Origin: Flexivirga oryzae
GTDB taxonomy: Bacteria > Actinomycetota > Actinomycetes > Actinomycetales > Dermatophilaceae
DNA length: 64,000 nt
NCBI RefSeq assembly: GCF_014190805.1
Contig: NZ_JACHVQ010000004.1
Location: forward strand, 186,001-250,000
Direction: 5' to 3'
Positions 24,125-33,532 of the stretch are shown in pieces (position 1 is the stretch's first letter; every line of letters begins with the position of its first letter). Both the position numbers and the translations under genes were made by a program. The notes beneath the pieces are model-generated. The model made no database searches and was not told the DNA's origin. It worked only from the letters and a program-made list of their open reading frames with translations.

Positions 24125-24257
24125 CGGACCTCCCTCGGTCGATCCCCGGCCAATGTGGGGTATGACGCAGCGACCGCAGCGGCGGTTTCCCGGGATGTCA
24201 TCGGTAGTGTTGCCCGTCGTACCGATCGACCTCGTCACGACTCGCCGGGAGCGCCGC

Positions 24258-24719
24258 ATGTCCTACGCCGTTGACTTCAAGAACGTGTCCACCGTCGGCC
24301 TCGAGTCATCTCCGGTCGCGGAGGCGCTGGCCGGGCTGCGCGCCAATGAGGCGCGCTACTTCAAGAACAAGTACGTCCACACGTTCACGGTCGAGCCGGC
24401 CGCCGACGCGAAGCAGGCGATCGAGTGGGTCAGCGGCATCCTGAAGGACGAGCGGGACATCGTGATCGGGTCACCGGCGCTGGAGGCGACGGAGTTCGAG
24501 GTCGACGGCATCCGGATGGCGTATGTCTTCTACGAGAGCGGTCTGTCGATCAACGTGATGTACACGCTCGCCGACGACGGCAAGCGGGCCGTCGGCTTCA
24601 AGCTCTCCGACGGTATGGACGTGCCCGAGGAGCTCGGCGCGTTCAAGTTCGCGCGGCAGAAGTCGAAGCTGGCCGGCACCATCCGCGGCTCCTACTTCGT
24701 CATCAAGGGTGCGTACTGA
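24258..24719 (+). CDS. Conserved hypothetical protein
   Basis: A 153-residue soluble protein that I cannot assign to a named domain. It begins MSYAVDFKNVSTVGLESSPV and ends KLAGTIRGSYFVIKGAY. Mixed alpha/beta composition, no Cys, no membrane segment. ATG 24258 has GGGAG 8 nt upstream. It is divergent from the phospholipid operon and 77 bp upstream of ilvA. Its even composition and lack of low complexity suggest a real conserved protein. Confidence 0.7.
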   Translation: MSYAVDFKNVSTVGLESSPVAEALAGLRANEARYFKNKYVHTFTVEPAADAKQAIEWVSGILKDERDIVIGSPALEATEFEVDGIRMAYVFYESGLSINVMYTLADDGKRAVGFKLSDGMDVPEELGAFKFARQKSKLAGTIRGSYFVIKGAY

Positions 24720-24796
24720 GAGGGCTCGAACCCGCCCGGGCACGGTCTGTGCTGAGGTGCCGGATGGCTTGGTGAGCACGGGGATACGCTCGGAAG

Positions 24797-26014
24797 ATGA
24801 GCACGATGCCGGTGACCCTGCAGGACGTGGAGTTGGCGCGCGACGGCTTGACCGACGTCATCCGTGAGACGCCGCTGGAGTACTCCCGGGCGGTCTCCGA
24901 GAAGGTGGGTGCGCAGGTTCTGCTGAAGTGCGAAAACCTTCAGCGGGCAGGGTCTTTCAAGATCCGTGGCGCCTACACGCGGATGTCTCGGTTGTCCGAC
25001 GACGAGAAGTCCCGCGGTGTGGTGGCCGCCAGCGCCGGTAACCACGCGCAGGGCGTCGCCCTGGCGGCGCAGCTGCTGGGCATCACGTCCAAGGTCTACA
25101 TGCCGGTCGGTGCGCCGATGCCGAAGCTGCAGGCGACCCGCGGGTATGGCGCACAGGTCGAGCTGGTCGGCGCGACTCTCGATGAGTCGATGGTGCACGC
25201 GAAGCAGTGGGCTGCCGACACCGGAGCAGTGCTGATCCACCCGTACGACCACCGTGACATCGTCGCCGGCCAGGGCACCTGCGGTCTGGAGATCCTGCAG
25301 CAGTGCCCGGAGGTCCGCACCATCGTCGTCAACATCGGGGGCGGCGGTCTCATCGCGGGGATCGCTTGTGCCGCAAAGGCACTCAAGCCGGATGTGCGGA
25401 TCGTCGGTGTGCAGGCGGAGCAGGCGGCCGCCTACCCGCCGTCCCTCGCCGCCGGCCACCCGGTCGCGCTGCAGCGGATGGCCACGATGGCCGACGGCAT
25501 CGCGGTCGGCCTCCCCGGCGACATACCGTTCGCGATCGTGGAGGAGCTCGTCGACGAGGTCGTGACGGTCAGCGAGGAAGCTCTCTCGCGCACCATGCTC
25601 TTCCTGCTCGAGCGCGCGAAGCTGGTTGTCGAGCCGGCCGGGGCTGCCGGGGTGGCGGTGCTGCTCGAGGGCGTCATCGCCCAGGTCGAGGGCCCGGTCG
25701 TGGCCGTGCTGTCGGGCGGCAACATCGACCCGTTGCTGATGATGCGCATCATCCGGCACGGGATGGCGGCCGCGGGACGCTACCTGTCCGTGGTCGTGCG
25801 TATGCCGGACCGCCCCGGCTCCCTCGCGGGGCTGCTCGCGAAGTTCGCCGCCGAGGACGCCAACGTCGTCGAGGTGCGGCACGCACGCAGCGAGGCGACC
25901 TTGTCCGTCGACGAGGTCGAGATCGAGGTCGAAGTGGAGACCAAGGGCGTGGAGCACCGCGAGCAACTGCTCGCCGCGTTGCGGGCCGACGGTTACCAGC
26001 CGACCGTCGCCTGA
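24797..26014 (+). CDS. ilvA: Threonine ammonia-lyase
   Basis: A 405-residue PLP enzyme that converts threonine to 2-oxobutanoate and ammonia, the first step to isoleucine. The PLP lysine is Lys55 in SFKIRGAY; the phosphate loop is GGGGLIAG. After about residue 330 there is a single ACT-like regulatory domain (VVVRMPDRPGSLAGLLAKFA), so it is the single-ACT form about 400 residues long. It starts at ATG 24797 and is followed 30 bp later by a PNPOx-like gene. Confidence 0.94.
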   Translation: MSTMPVTLQDVELARDGLTDVIRETPLEYSRAVSEKVGAQVLLKCENLQRAGSFKIRGAYTRMSRLSDDEKSRGVVAASAGNHAQGVALAAQLLGITSKVYMPVGAPMPKLQATRGYGAQVELVGATLDESMVHAKQWAADTGAVLIHPYDHRDIVAGQGTCGLEILQQCPEVRTIVVNIGGGGLIAGIACAAKALKPDVRIVGVQAEQAAAYPPSLAAGHPVALQRMATMADGIAVGLPGDIPFAIVEELVDEVVTVSEEALSRTMLFLLERAKLVVEPAGAAGVAVLLEGVIAQVEGPVVAVLSGGNIDPLLMMRIIRHGMAAAGRYLSVVVRMPDRPGSLAGLLAKFAAEDANVVEVRHARSEATLSVDEVEIEVEVETKGVEHREQLLAALRADGYQPTVA

Positions 26015-26044
26015 GCCGGTCCGCCGACGTCGACGCTGGCGGAC

Positions 26045-26680
26045 ATGACTCGCCTCGAGCCGACGCGCTCTCCGGAGATGATGAGTCACGACCGGGCCGA
26101 CCTCGACCGGATCTTCAACGACGCCCTCGTCGCGCACGTCGGCTTCGTGGTGGGCGGCTCACCGGTCTCCATGCCGACCGCGGCCGTGCTGTGGGGCGAC
26201 CGGGTCGTGATCCACGGATCCACCGGATCGCGGTGGATGCGCACGCTGGCACGAGGGGTTCCGGCATCGCTGTCCATGGCGGCGGTGGACGGGGTGGTCG
26301 TCGCGCGATCTGCCTTCGAGTCCTCGGTGCTCTACCGCAGTGCGGTGCTCTTCGGGTCATTCACTGTGCTCGACGGCGCGGACAAGTCGACCGCGCTGCG
26401 GATCCTGACCGAACGCATCCTGCCCGGGAGGACCACTGAGGTGCGTGAGTCATCGGTGAAGGAACACGCGGCGACGCTGCTTCTCGCGATGCCGGTCACG
26501 AGGTGGGCGGTGCGCATCTCCGACGATTGGCCGGACGACGACGAGGCGGACCTGGGTACGGAGGTCTGGGCCGGGCACGCACGTTTCGAACCCGCTGCCG
26601 TCCGCGCCGTACCCGCTCCGGGGCTCGCACAGGGCATCCCCGTGCCACCGAGCGTCGCCGCCATCCACGGGATCGGCTGA
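26045..26680 (+). CDS. Pyridoxamine 5'-phosphate oxidase-like flavoprotein
   Basis: A 211-residue split-barrel protein of the PNPOx-like FMN-binding family. Typical elements are LVAHVGFVVGGSPVSMPT, IHGSTGSRWMRTLA and YRSAVLFGSFTVLD. The family uses FMN or F420 and acts on small molecules or heme; the exact reaction is unknown. It lies 30 bp after ilvA on the same strand and may be cotranscribed. A second in-frame ATG 36 nt into the gene is an alternative start. Confidence 0.82.
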   Translation: MTRLEPTRSPEMMSHDRADLDRIFNDALVAHVGFVVGGSPVSMPTAAVLWGDRVVIHGSTGSRWMRTLARGVPASLSMAAVDGVVVARSAFESSVLYRSAVLFGSFTVLDGADKSTALRILTERILPGRTTEVRESSVKEHAATLLLAMPVTRWAVRISDDWPDDDEADLGTEVWAGHARFEPAAVRAVPAPGLAQGIPVPPSVAAIHGIG

Positions 26681-26751
26681 CAGGCCGACTCCCGTCCCGC
26701 TCCGAATACCTGGATGGCGGGCCAGCACTCGGTCGACTACCTGCACGCGAT

Positions 26752-28245
26752 CTACACGGATGCCGGGGTGGGTACGTCGTCGGATTTGCCGGCCGGGATG
26801 AGGCCGGACGGCAGGACGAGGCTCGCGGCGATGGCGGCGACAGCGAAGATGGCCGCGGCGGCGCCGAACGACACCACGTAACTGTGCACGGCGGCCTCGA
26901 CCTTGGCGGCCGGGTCACCGGCGTGGTCGACGAGGTAGGTCGTCAAGGCGTTCGCTGCGAGCGTGTTGAGCAAGGCGGTGCCGATCGACCCGCCGACCTG
27001 TTGGGTCGTGTTGACCATCGCGGACGCCACGCCGGCGTCCGACCCGACCGCCCCCGAGGTGGCGGTGTTCATGGCACTGGAGAAGACGATCCCGAGGCCG
27101 GCACCGACGATCACCAGCGCCGGCAGCACCACTCTCACGTAGCTGGAGTCCGCCCCGAGCTGCCATGCCAGGTAGGCCATCCCGGCTCCGCCGACCAGTA
27201 GCCCGATCGGGATGAGCACCCGGGGGCCCACACGCGTCGCCAGGAGCGTGCTGGAACCGGTCGACACCCCGATCAGGGCCGCGATCATCGGCAGGAACGC
27301 CAACCCCGTCTGCACCGGGGAGTAGCCCTTCAGCATCTGCAGGAAGTAGGTAAGGAACAGGAAGATCGCGAACATCCCCATCGCCGAGAACCCGATCGTG
27401 AGGTAGGCGCCCCCGCGGAACCGGTTGGTGACGATCCGCATCGGCAGCAGGGGATGTGCAACACGCCGTTCGAGCCAGACGAAGGCCATCAGCAACACCA
27501 GACCACCGATGAGCAGGGAGTAGGTCTCGATCGAGTTCCATCCGTTGGACTCTGCTTGGGAGAATCCGTACACGATCGCGACCAGGCCGGCGCTCGCCAG
27601 GACGACGCCGGGTACGTCGATGTGCACGTCGCGGTTGCGCGGGTGGAAGGTCAGCAGTTTGAGGGCTGCCGGAACGGCGATCAGGGCGAAGACCACGTTC
27701 ACGAACAGCGTCCACCGCCAGTCCAGATACTCGGTGAGAAGCCCACCGAGCACCAGGCCGACCGCGCCGCCGGCACCTGCGATGGCGCCGAACACCCCGA
27801 ACGCTTTGGCGCGCTCCTTGGAATCGGTGAACGTCGTCGTCAGCGTGGACAGGGCCGCCGGGGCAAGCATCGCGCCGAGCGCTCCCTGGATGGCGCGGCC
27901 GACGATGAGCATGCCGAATCCTGTTGCGGCACCGGCCAATGCCGACGCGCAGGCGAAGCCGATCATCCCGCCGATCAGCATCCGTTCGCGGCCGATCAGG
28001 TCGGACAACCGGCCACCCAGCAGCAGTAGCCCGCCGAAGGCCAAGGAGTATGCCGTCACGACCCATTGCCGGTCGGCGTCACTGAATCCGAGGTCACGTT
28101 GCGCCGACGGCAAAGCGATGTTCACCACGGTCGCGTCGAGCACGACCATCAGCTGGGCCAAGCAGACCACGCCGAGGATGAGCCATCTGCCGTTGTCGGC
28201 GCGCTGTTGGCTCGGAAGTTGCGAAATTGGCACAGGGGTACTCAC
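26752..28245 (-). CDS. DHA2-family MFS drug exporter (EmrB/QacA-like)
   Basis: A 497-residue transporter with 14 predicted helices. Family motifs are LDATVVNIALPSAQRDL, the loop GGRLSDLIGRERML and motif C region GAIAGAGGAVGLVLGGLL. It is downstream of and on the same strand as a TetR gene (70-bp gap), which carries strong operators, so expression is likely repressed until a toxic compound binds the TetR. Substrate unknown; QacA/EmrB types export cations, biocides and antibiotics. Confidence 0.93.
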   Translation of the reverse strand: MSTPVPISQLPSQQRADNGRWLILGVVCLAQLMVVLDATVVNIALPSAQRDLGFSDADRQWVVTAYSLAFGGLLLLGGRLSDLIGRERMLIGGMIGFACASALAGAATGFGMLIVGRAIQGALGAMLAPAALSTLTTTFTDSKERAKAFGVFGAIAGAGGAVGLVLGGLLTEYLDWRWTLFVNVVFALIAVPAALKLLTFHPRNRDVHIDVPGVVLASAGLVAIVYGFSQAESNGWNSIETYSLLIGGLVLLMAFVWLERRVAHPLLPMRIVTNRFRGGAYLTIGFSAMGMFAIFLFLTYFLQMLKGYSPVQTGLAFLPMIAALIGVSTGSSTLLATRVGPRVLIPIGLLVGGAGMAYLAWQLGADSSYVRVVLPALVIVGAGLGIVFSSAMNTATSGAVGSDAGVASAMVNTTQQVGGSIGTALLNTLAANALTTYLVDHAGDPAAKVEAAVHSYVVSFGAAAAIFAVAAIAASLVLPSGLIPAGKSDDVPTPASV

Positions 28246-28314
28246 AAAATCACCTTCAATGGATAGAAATTCGTCGTGTGCAGTGCTGCCGCGGCTCAGC
28301 TCGCGGCGTGGTCG

Positions 28315-28950
28315 TCAGGAACGCCCGGCGGCGGACCCTTCCGTGTCGGCGGTGTCACCGAAGCCGGTACGGAGCTCGGACAGTGCCGCATCGACGTATT
28401 GCTCCAGTGGCGTTCGGCCGCCGTTCTCACCCCACGCGAGGAGCGTGGCGCGAGTAGTGGCCAGGACCGATGCCACCATGACGTGCTCGCGAAGGCCGTC
28501 ACCTTCACCGGCCCCCCGACGGGCGATCAGGGCGGCGACCAACTCGTGCTCCAGTTCGCTGAACCGACCGGCCTGGTTCGCGAGCAGCCGCGGATCGCCG
28601 GCAATGACGCGCATGCGCTTCAACACCTCGTCGCCGTTGGGCCGGCGCCGATGGAGCTGCTCGCGCAGCGCCTGCGTCAGTGCGTCGAAAGCACTGACAC
28701 CCGCGGGTATTTCACCGATGGTGTCGACGACGCGCGCCAACTCGTCCGGTGCCCAGCCGACCACGGCGTCTTCCTTCGTCCGGAAGTAGTTGAAGAACGT
28801 GCGGGTGCTGATGTCCGCAGCCGCCGCGATCTGATCGACCGACACACCGTCGAAACCGTGCTCCGCCACCAGGTCGGTGCTGACCCGGATCAGGACTTCG
28901 CGTGTGCGCAGCTTCTTGCGCTCGCGCATGCTCAGCTCACCCAACGTCAT
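28315..28950 (-). CDS. TetR-family repressor
   Basis: A 211-residue repressor. The N-terminal HTH is at about 15-60 (REVLIRVSTDLVAEHGFDGV, VDQIAAAADISTRTFFNYFRTKED). The remaining helical domain would bind a ligand. ATG 28950 is 6 nt after the near-consensus -10 TATGAT, so the mRNA is leaderless. Two tandem 15-bp operators overlap that promoter. The MFS pump gene follows on the same strand. Confidence 0.92.
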   Translation of the reverse strand: MTLGELSMRERKKLRTREVLIRVSTDLVAEHGFDGVSVDQIAAAADISTRTFFNYFRTKEDAVVGWAPDELARVVDTIGEIPAGVSAFDALTQALREQLHRRRPNGDEVLKRMRVIAGDPRLLANQAGRFSELEHELVAALIARRGAGEGDGLREHVMVASVLATTRATLLAWGENGGRTPLEQYVDAALSELRTGFGDTADTEGSAAGRS

Positions 28951-28952
28951 GA

Positions 28953-28984
28953 TTGCATCATACGCAAAATTGCATGAACTGCAA
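28953..28984. promoter_or_regulatory. Tandem TetR operators over the promoter
   Basis: Two 15-bp inverted repeats of form TTGC-N7-GCAA lie at 28953-28967 and 28970-28984, centres 17 bp apart. They cover the minus-strand -10 TATGAT (28962-28957) and -35 TTTGCA (28985-28980), 17 nt apart, so binding would block the TetR-MFS operon. Confidence 0.75.
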
Positions 28985-29004
28985 ATTTATCCCTGTCGGC
29001 GGTT

Positions 29005-29592
29005 TCAGAGGGGCGCGTGGTGGTGCACCAGCGGCACGAAGAGTTGGTGCGCGATGCGCTCGAGTTCCTCGTCGGACGGTGCGGTTCGTTCGGCGATCAT
29101 GGAATACCGCAGGAGCATGCCGGGCATGGCGAGCACTGCGTCGGGAACGGGGGAGTCGCCGATCTCGCCGCGTGCGCGGGCCTGCCGGACCACCTCACGG
29201 AAAGCGGTCGGAGCGACCTTGGTCTCTTCGGGGATCTCGTCGAGCTCGCTGAACAGGCCGGCCGCGACGTCGATGCCGATCTGCCGGATGCGGTCCGCGA
29301 ACTCGTGAAGGAGGGCGACGGCGTCTCCGGCGAGGCTTCCGGTGTCGGGCACGTGCCCGACGACCGTCCCGGTGTGTGCGCGCACGGTGGCGAGCACCAG
29401 CGCTGCTCGATTCGGCCAGCGACGGTAGACGACGGCGCGGCTCGTGCCGACCGCTCGTGCGACGGCATCGATGGTGAATGCCGCGTATCCCTCGCTCCGG
29501 AGCTGCTCCCAGGCGGCATCGAGCAGCGCGCCGTCCAGCGCGGGTCCGCGTCGTCGGCGGCGGGTCGAAGACGTCTCGGTGGCCGTATCCAT
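29005..29592 (-). CDS. TetR-family repressor
   Basis: A 195-residue repressor with a basic N-terminal arm (STRRRRRGPAL) and HTH (YAAFTIDAVARAVGTSRAVVYRRW). The C-terminal part resembles TetR_C members of the 33-type (ETKVAPTAFREVVRQARARGE). It is divergent from an MFS pump gene, and a 23-bp perfect palindrome lies between them. It is a second TetR next to but separate from the one at 28315. Confidence 0.92.
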   Translation of the reverse strand: MDTATETSSTRRRRRGPALDGALLDAAWEQLRSEGYAAFTIDAVARAVGTSRAVVYRRWPNRAALVLATVRAHTGTVVGHVPDTGSLAGDAVALLHEFADRIRQIGIDVAAGLFSELDEIPEETKVAPTAFREVVRQARARGEIGDSPVPDAVLAMPGMLLRYSMIAERTAPSDEELERIAHQLFVPLVHHHAPL

Positions 29593-29607
29593 CCAACGAG
29601 GATACAG

Positions 29608-29630
29608 GTGTATCTTGAGATAAGATACAC
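29608..29630. promoter_or_regulatory. TetR operator palindrome
   Basis: GTGTATCTT (29608-29616) and AAGATACAC (29622-29630) form a perfect 9-bp-armed inverted repeat with a 5-nt centre. It lies 16 bp upstream of the TetR start and 18 bp upstream of the MFS start, so it can control both divergent genes. Confidence 0.82.
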
Positions 29631-29647
29631 ATGACTCTTAGGATGCG

Positions 29648-31105
29648 ATGACGGTGCGGATGCAGGAACGGAAGCTGGAGCCGTTGGGGTGGCCGATGAT
29701 CCGGCTGGCTCTCGTGATCATGGTCGGAGGCGTCACGCCGTTGATCGATACGACCGTGGTCAACGTCGCCCTGCACACGATCGGCGACGGTTTCCACGTC
29801 GGCTCCGGAGCAGTGCAGTGGCTGACGACCGGGTACCTGCTTGCTCTGGCGGTGACGGTGCCGGTGACCGCATGGGCGTCCGACCGCTTCGGTGCGAAGA
29901 CCCTCTGGCTGGTCGGATTGATGTTGTTCGTCGTCGGATCGGGGCTGTGCGCCGCAGCGTGGGGCTTCGGGGCGCTGGTAGCCTTCCGCGTCCTCCAAGG
30001 CATCGGGGCCGGGTTGATGCTGCCGGTGATGCAGACCATCCTGGTGCGTGCGGCTGGGCCCACGAAGGTCGCTCGAGTGCTGACGGTCGTCATGCTCGTG
30101 GCCACGATCGCGCCGATCGCCGGACCGTTGGTCGGTGGGCTCATCGTGACCTCCGGCAGCTGGCGCTGGGTGTTCGTGATCAACGTCCCGCTCTGCATCG
30201 CCGCCATCGCGCTCGCGTCCGCCTACGTTCCTCACGAGCGACCGCAGCGTGGCAGAGAGCTCGACCTGCTCGGCGTGCTGTTGCTCGGGGTGGGCTCGAC
30301 GATTCTCCTGTATGCGCTCAGCAACGCCGCTTCGAGCGGCGATGGGGCGGCGCTTCGGGCGTGGCCCCCGCTCGCGGTCGGCGTTGTCCTCATCGGCGCT
30401 TTTGCGGTGCGGAGCGTGAAGCTCGGTGACCGCGCCGCGATTCCCGTTCGCCTGTTCGCGCAGCGATCCTTCGGCATCGCCGCCGGTGTGCTGTTCCTCA
30501 CCGGAGTCGCCCTCTATGGTGCGCTCTTCCTGATCCCGCTGTACTTCCAGCAGGAACGCGGCATGACCGCGTTGCAGGCGGGTTCGATCCTCGCCCTTCA
30601 GGGCGTCGGCTCCTTGCTCACCAGGTGGGTCGGCGGCGTCGTTGACAAGATCGGCGCGAAGCCCATCGCCGTCATCGGCGTTCTCGGCTGCTCCATTGCG
30701 ACCACTCCGTTCGCGGTCGCCACCTCACACACGGGATACTTGCTCCTCGGTGCGGCCCTGATCGTCCGCGGTGGTGCACTCAGCGCGGTCAACATCGCCG
30801 TCAGCGCCGGCGCGTTCGTCGACCTCGCCCGGCCGGACGTCCCGGCCGGCTCGGCCGTCGTGCGACTCGTGCAGCAACTCGGCGGCTCTGCCGGTACGGC
30901 GATCCTGGCCACCGTGGTGGCGGGGTTCGCCGTCACAGCGTCGCCGGCCGGATTTCATGCTGCATTCCTCTGCAGCCTCGGTCTGACAATGGTCGCCGTC
31001 ATTCCCTGTCTGCTGCTCCCAACGCGATCCCGCGCGGTCGGGACGGTGGCAGCACCCTCGACCCCGAGTGACGAATCGGTTCGGGAACCAGGGCGACCTC
31101 GATGA
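29648..31105 (+). CDS. DHA2-family MFS exporter
   Basis: A 485-residue 14-helix MFS transporter. Motifs include IDTTVVNVALHTIGDGF, WASDRFGAKTLWLVG and motif C IAPIAGPLVGGLIVTSGSWRW. It is controlled with the divergent TetR from a shared palindrome. The second DHA2 pump in this stretch; substrate unknown. ATG 29648 has a weak AGGA upstream, and start placement fits the first helix. Confidence 0.92.
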   Translation: MTVRMQERKLEPLGWPMIRLALVIMVGGVTPLIDTTVVNVALHTIGDGFHVGSGAVQWLTTGYLLALAVTVPVTAWASDRFGAKTLWLVGLMLFVVGSGLCAAAWGFGALVAFRVLQGIGAGLMLPVMQTILVRAAGPTKVARVLTVVMLVATIAPIAGPLVGGLIVTSGSWRWVFVINVPLCIAAIALASAYVPHERPQRGRELDLLGVLLLGVGSTILLYALSNAASSGDGAALRAWPPLAVGVVLIGAFAVRSVKLGDRAAIPVRLFAQRSFGIAAGVLFLTGVALYGALFLIPLYFQQERGMTALQAGSILALQGVGSLLTRWVGGVVDKIGAKPIAVIGVLGCSIATTPFAVATSHTGYLLLGAALIVRGGALSAVNIAVSAGAFVDLARPDVPAGSAVVRLVQQLGGSAGTAILATVVAGFAVTASPAGFHAAFLCSLGLTMVAVIPCLLLPTRSRAVGTVAAPSTPSDESVREPGRPR

Positions 31106-31118
31106 AAGTGATGTGGCC

Positions 31119-32012
31119 CTAGCGGTTCTCGTGGGCCCCAGTGCGCGTCGGGTCGTCGATGGTGGCGCGATCACGCTCGGTCGCCGCCCAGCTGGCGAGC
31201 AGGTTCAGATTGTCAGCGGAGGGGGTGGCCGGCTCGGCGGTGTAGGCGGTCAGGATCAATCCGGGCGCGGCGACCAGCTCCATGGAGTCGTAGGCGAGCT
31301 GCAGGTGTCCGACCTCGGGATGGTTGAACGTCTTGACACCGCCCCGGTGGGCGCGGACGTCATGGGCCCCCCAGCGGGTGCGGAAAGCCTCACTCTGTGT
31401 GGCGAGTTCGCCGATGAGCTCCGTCAGGGCAGGGTCGCGCGGGTTGCGCCCGGCTTCGGTGCGGAGCAACGCGACCGCCACGGAGAGGGCACCGTTGTAG
31501 TCGGGGTAGTAGTCGGCTGCCCGGGGGTCGAGGAAGTCGAACCGGGCGATGTTGCCACGGTGGGCCGGGGTGTCGAGCACCGGTGAGTACAGTGCGGCAC
31601 CCAGCGTGTTCGCCGCGACGATGTCGAGGCGGCCGGTGCGCACGAACGCGGCGGTTCCGGTCATCGAGTCCAGGATCCGCTGCAGACTGGCCGGGATCTT
31701 GGGCTTGGTACGCCGGGCAGGGGTTCTCGCGGGTTTGGCGGCACGCGCGAGGTTGAACAGGTGCTCCCGCTCGATGTCGGTCAGGCGCAGAGCGGTGGCC
31801 ACTGCGTCCAGGACGTCGTCGGAGACGTGGGCGATGTGGCCCTTCTCCAGCCTGGTGTACCACTCGGGGCTCACCCCGGCGAGTACGGCGACCTCTTCAC
31901 GGCGCAGCCCGGGAACGCGGCGACGGCCGCTGGTGGGTAGCCCCACCTGGTCGGGCGTCAGCTTCGCGCGGCGGGACGCCAGGAAATCCCGGATGTCTGC
32001 TCGGTTGTCCAC
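31119..32012 (-). CDS. XRE/MmyB-type HTH regulator
   Basis: A 297-residue regulator. The HTH_31-type domain (residues 5-75) has RRVPGLRREEVAVLAGVSPEWYTRLEKG; the C-terminal MmyB-like domain (about 100-270) is a PAS-like fold that binds fatty acids or other small ligands. GTG 32012 is 7 nt after TACCGT, a leaderless arrangement, so it was preferred over GTG 32018. It is divergent from an MFS-enzyme operon 101 bp away and probably regulates it. Confidence 0.88.
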   Translation of the reverse strand: MDNRADIRDFLASRRAKLTPDQVGLPTSGRRRVPGLRREEVAVLAGVSPEWYTRLEKGHIAHVSDDVLDAVATALRLTDIEREHLFNLARAAKPARTPARRTKPKIPASLQRILDSMTGTAAFVRTGRLDIVAANTLGAALYSPVLDTPAHRGNIARFDFLDPRAADYYPDYNGALSVAVALLRTEAGRNPRDPALTELIGELATQSEAFRTRWGAHDVRAHRGGVKTFNHPEVGHLQLAYDSMELVAAPGLILTAYTAEPATPSADNLNLLASWAATERDRATIDDPTRTGAHENR

Positions 32013-32113
32013 CCTCACTACGGTAGGCGCCCGTCCGTCGTTAGCCAGGTTCTGCCGGTGCCCCCCATAACGCGACCTGTTTCCGGCGCACGGCCCGGCC
32101 TGTAATGGATGAC

Positions 32114-33532
32114 GTGACAAGTTCCGCCTATACAGCCGCACCGACCACAGCGAGGATTCCGACGGCACCGACCGCCGCACCAGCGATGACCGACCACCGA
32201 GCCCGCTCTGCATTACTGGCCTCGGTCCTCGGGTTCTTCGTGGTCACTCTCGACGCAGTCGTCGTGAACGTGACTCTGCCGACCATCGGCACAGAACTGG
32301 GTGGCGGAGTGACCGGGCTGCAGTGGGTTGTCGACGGGTACACGTTGATGTTCGCCGCGCTCATGCTCACCGCAGGTTCGCTGTCCGACCGGCTGGGCGC
32401 GCGGCGCGCGTTCGGTGCCGGCTTGGTGTTCTTCGTCCTTGCCTCGGTCGGTTGCGGGTTCGCGCCGACCCTCGGGGTGCTCATCGCGGCGCGATTCCTC
32501 CAGGGTGCCGCGGCTGCGGCGATCATGCCGGCGTCGATGGCACTGATCCGCCAGGCCTACCCGGAGGCGCGGGCGCGCGGCCGGGCCGTCGGGATCTGGG
32601 CGGTCGGCGGCGCGATCGCATCCTCGTCCGGACCCGTGCTGGGCGGTGTGCTCACCCTGGTCGACTGGCGGTTGGTGTTCTTCATCAACGTCCCGGTCGG
32701 CGTGATCGCGTTGCTGCTGCTGACGCGCGCCCGCCCGTCGGTGCCGCGGAAGGTCGCGTTCGACCTCACCGGGCAGCTGACCGGAGTGCTCGCCATGGGC
32801 GGGCTGACGTTCGGCGCCATCCGAGCCGGGTCCGAGGGCTTCGCTGACCCGGTCGTGCTGGCCGCGTTCGTCCTGGCGGTCCTCGCGCTGGCCGGATTCA
32901 TCCGGGCCCAGCGGACGGGTGCCCACCCGATGATGCCGCTGGACCTGTTCCGGTCCCGCACGGTGGTCATCACCGTCGTCAGCGGGTTCGCGTTCATGGT
33001 CGGGTACTACGGACTCCCGTTCGTGATCAGCCTTTTCCTGCAACAACACCGCGGTCTGACCGCCCTGCACACCGGTCTGGTGTTCCTGCCGATGATGCTC
33101 ATCGGACTCCTACTCACCCCGTTCTCCGCTCGGCTGAGCGAACGCATCGGCCGCAGGACCGTGATCGTGGCCGGACTGCTCCTGATGACCGCCGGACTCG
33201 CAGCAGTCGCGCTGCTGCCCACGAGCGCGCCACTGTGGGTGTTGGCCCTGCTGATGGTGCTGGTCGGGCTGGCCGGCCCCGCCGTGTCGCCGCCGGCGAC
33301 GGCGATCCTGCTCGATGCGGTTCCCCAGCGGCAAGCCGGTGTCGCGTCCGGTGTTTTCAACACCAGCCGCCAGATCGGTGGAGCGCTGGCCGTCGCCGCG
33401 TTCGGCGGCCTGCTCACCAATCCCGCCACCTTCGTGTCCGGGGTTCGGACCAGTCTGCTGCTCGCGGCCGCTGTGGCAGCCGCGACCGGCGTGCTCGCCC
33501 TCTTCCTGCCCACCACCAAGGAGGTCCCGTGA
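32114..33532 (+). CDS. DHA2-family MFS exporter
   Basis: A 472-residue 14-helix MFS transporter. The start is GTG 32114, 7 nt after TGTAAT (leaderless pattern); an in-frame ATG at 32105 is inside that -10 element. Motifs: LDAVVVNVTLPTIGTEL, GSLSDRLGARRAFG and ASSSGPVLGGVLTLVDWRL. It begins an operon with four small enzyme-type genes and is divergent from the MmyB-type regulator. The third DHA2 pump in 7 kb. Confidence 0.92.
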   Translation: MTSSAYTAAPTTARIPTAPTAAPAMTDHRARSALLASVLGFFVVTLDAVVVNVTLPTIGTELGGGVTGLQWVVDGYTLMFAALMLTAGSLSDRLGARRAFGAGLVFFVLASVGCGFAPTLGVLIAARFLQGAAAAAIMPASMALIRQAYPEARARGRAVGIWAVGGAIASSSGPVLGGVLTLVDWRLVFFINVPVGVIALLLLTRARPSVPRKVAFDLTGQLTGVLAMGGLTFGAIRAGSEGFADPVVLAAFVLAVLALAGFIRAQRTGAHPMMPLDLFRSRTVVITVVSGFAFMVGYYGLPFVISLFLQQHRGLTALHTGLVFLPMMLIGLLLTPFSARLSERIGRRTVIVAGLLLMTAGLAAVALLPTSAPLWVLALLMVLVGLAGPAVSPPATAILLDAVPQRQAGVASGVFNTSRQIGGALAVAAFGGLLTNPATFVSGVRTSLLLAAAVAAATGVLALFLPTTKEVP

